A stretch of DNA of 64,000 nt from MPNP01 sp026709725 (GTDB taxonomy: Bacteria; Pseudomonadota; Alphaproteobacteria; Rhodobacterales; Rhodobacteraceae). The notes beneath the pieces were generated by a model. That model was not told the DNA's origin. It made no database searches and worked only from the letters and a program-made list of their open reading frames with translations. The stretch covers positions 806,001 to 870,000 of the forward strand of contig OZ241384.1 of the NCBI GenBank assembly GCA_965200805.1. The letters run 5' to 3'. The number at the start of each line of letters is the position of its first letter. Positions within the stretch are counted from its first letter, which is position 1. A program made the position numbers and the translations under genes. Shown one piece after another: positions 63,873 to 64,000 of the stretch.

Positions 63873-64000
63873 CATTCCCCACCCCTGCATCCCGCGAGGA
63901 CACATCCGCCCGCCCGCTTCTCCAGCGGCCCTCACACACCCGGCCCGGTCAGGGTGATGCCGTCAGGGATCTTCGCCGCCCGTTTCCCTGCTCAACCCCG

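Noticed and set aside
1..64000. CRISPR arrays, rRNA, tRNA, prophage structural genes
   Set aside because: Searched by eye for regular short repeats, conserved RNA boxes and capsid or tail motifs; none found.

Overview
The window looks like chromosomal DNA of an alphaproteobacterium, most likely Rhodospirillales-like. GC is moderate to high and genes are tightly packed with ATGA/GTGA overlaps. Family content and order fit this: DUF3572, DUF2007, DUF465, the run ETF-QO / TPR / ispE / polyprenyl synthase / DUF2007, urate hydroxylase PuuD, and a DUF4212/VC_2705-type symporter pair. It is mostly housekeeping and catabolic DNA, interrupted by one clearly decayed accessory island (about 14.5-20.7 kb) and smaller accessory spots (Fic at 5.4-6.9 kb, RES-Xre toxin-antitoxin plus an IS5 remnant at 45.4-46.6 kb, an orphan DNA methyltransferase at 50.6 kb). 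No CRISPR array, rRNA or tRNA was seen.

Layout. 0-5.1 kb: a carbohydrate/polyol ABC importer (two permeases, a tiny membrane protein, two ATPases) with a fused dihydroxyacetone-type kinase. 5.4-6.9 kb: a Fic protein with a winged-helix-like N-terminus. 7.8-14.5 kb: a minus-strand Dpp/Opp-type peptide importer operon (SBP-B-C-D-F) ending in an M81/MlrC peptidase. 14.8-20.7 kb: the decayed island, holding an IS1-like transposase remnant, a small-gene cassette with a proteasome-fold Ntn hydrolase carrying a one-base frameshift, a MurR/RpiR regulator, a 175-bp duplicated scrap of the dppF/mlrC junction, and a ruined AAA ATPase + TOPRIM-like pair. The ATPase is fused head-on to the truncated end of a molybdenum hydroxylase gene (20.7-22.5 kb). 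22.8-26.7 kb: maeB-uraH-puuD (malic enzyme and urate breakdown). 27.5-31.2 kb: a four-carbon acid-sugar pathway (DUF1537 kinase, PdxA2-like dehydrogenase, aldehyde dehydrogenase). 31.4-32.7 kb: a solitary AAA ATPase. 33.6-38.5 kb: an RND efflux adaptor and pump. 38.7-43.4 kb: acyl-CoA dehydrogenase, sodium/solute symporter pair and small membrane proteins. 43.5-50.6 kb: serA, RES-Xre, plsC, dapB, rbfA, truB. 51.8-56.2 kb: HAD phosphatase, DUF3572, and a molybdenum-cofactor group (fdhD, mobA, mobB, moeA). 56.2-63.9 kb: greA, ETF-QO, TPR protein, ispE, octaprenyl synthase type, DUF2007, DUF465.

How it works together. The importer-kinase operon and the acid-sugar cluster both plausibly feed dihydroxyacetone phosphate into central metabolism. 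The peptide importer and MlrC peptidase form a uptake-and-hydrolysis unit, possibly governed by the RpiR regulator 3 kb away. The fdhD/mob/moe genes serve molybdoenzymes, one of which is broken here. The most unusual parts are the small-gene cassette around the Ntn hydrolase (15.65-17.27 kb) and the wrecked AAA/TOPRIM-like module, which look like remains of horizontally acquired, possibly defensive, systems.
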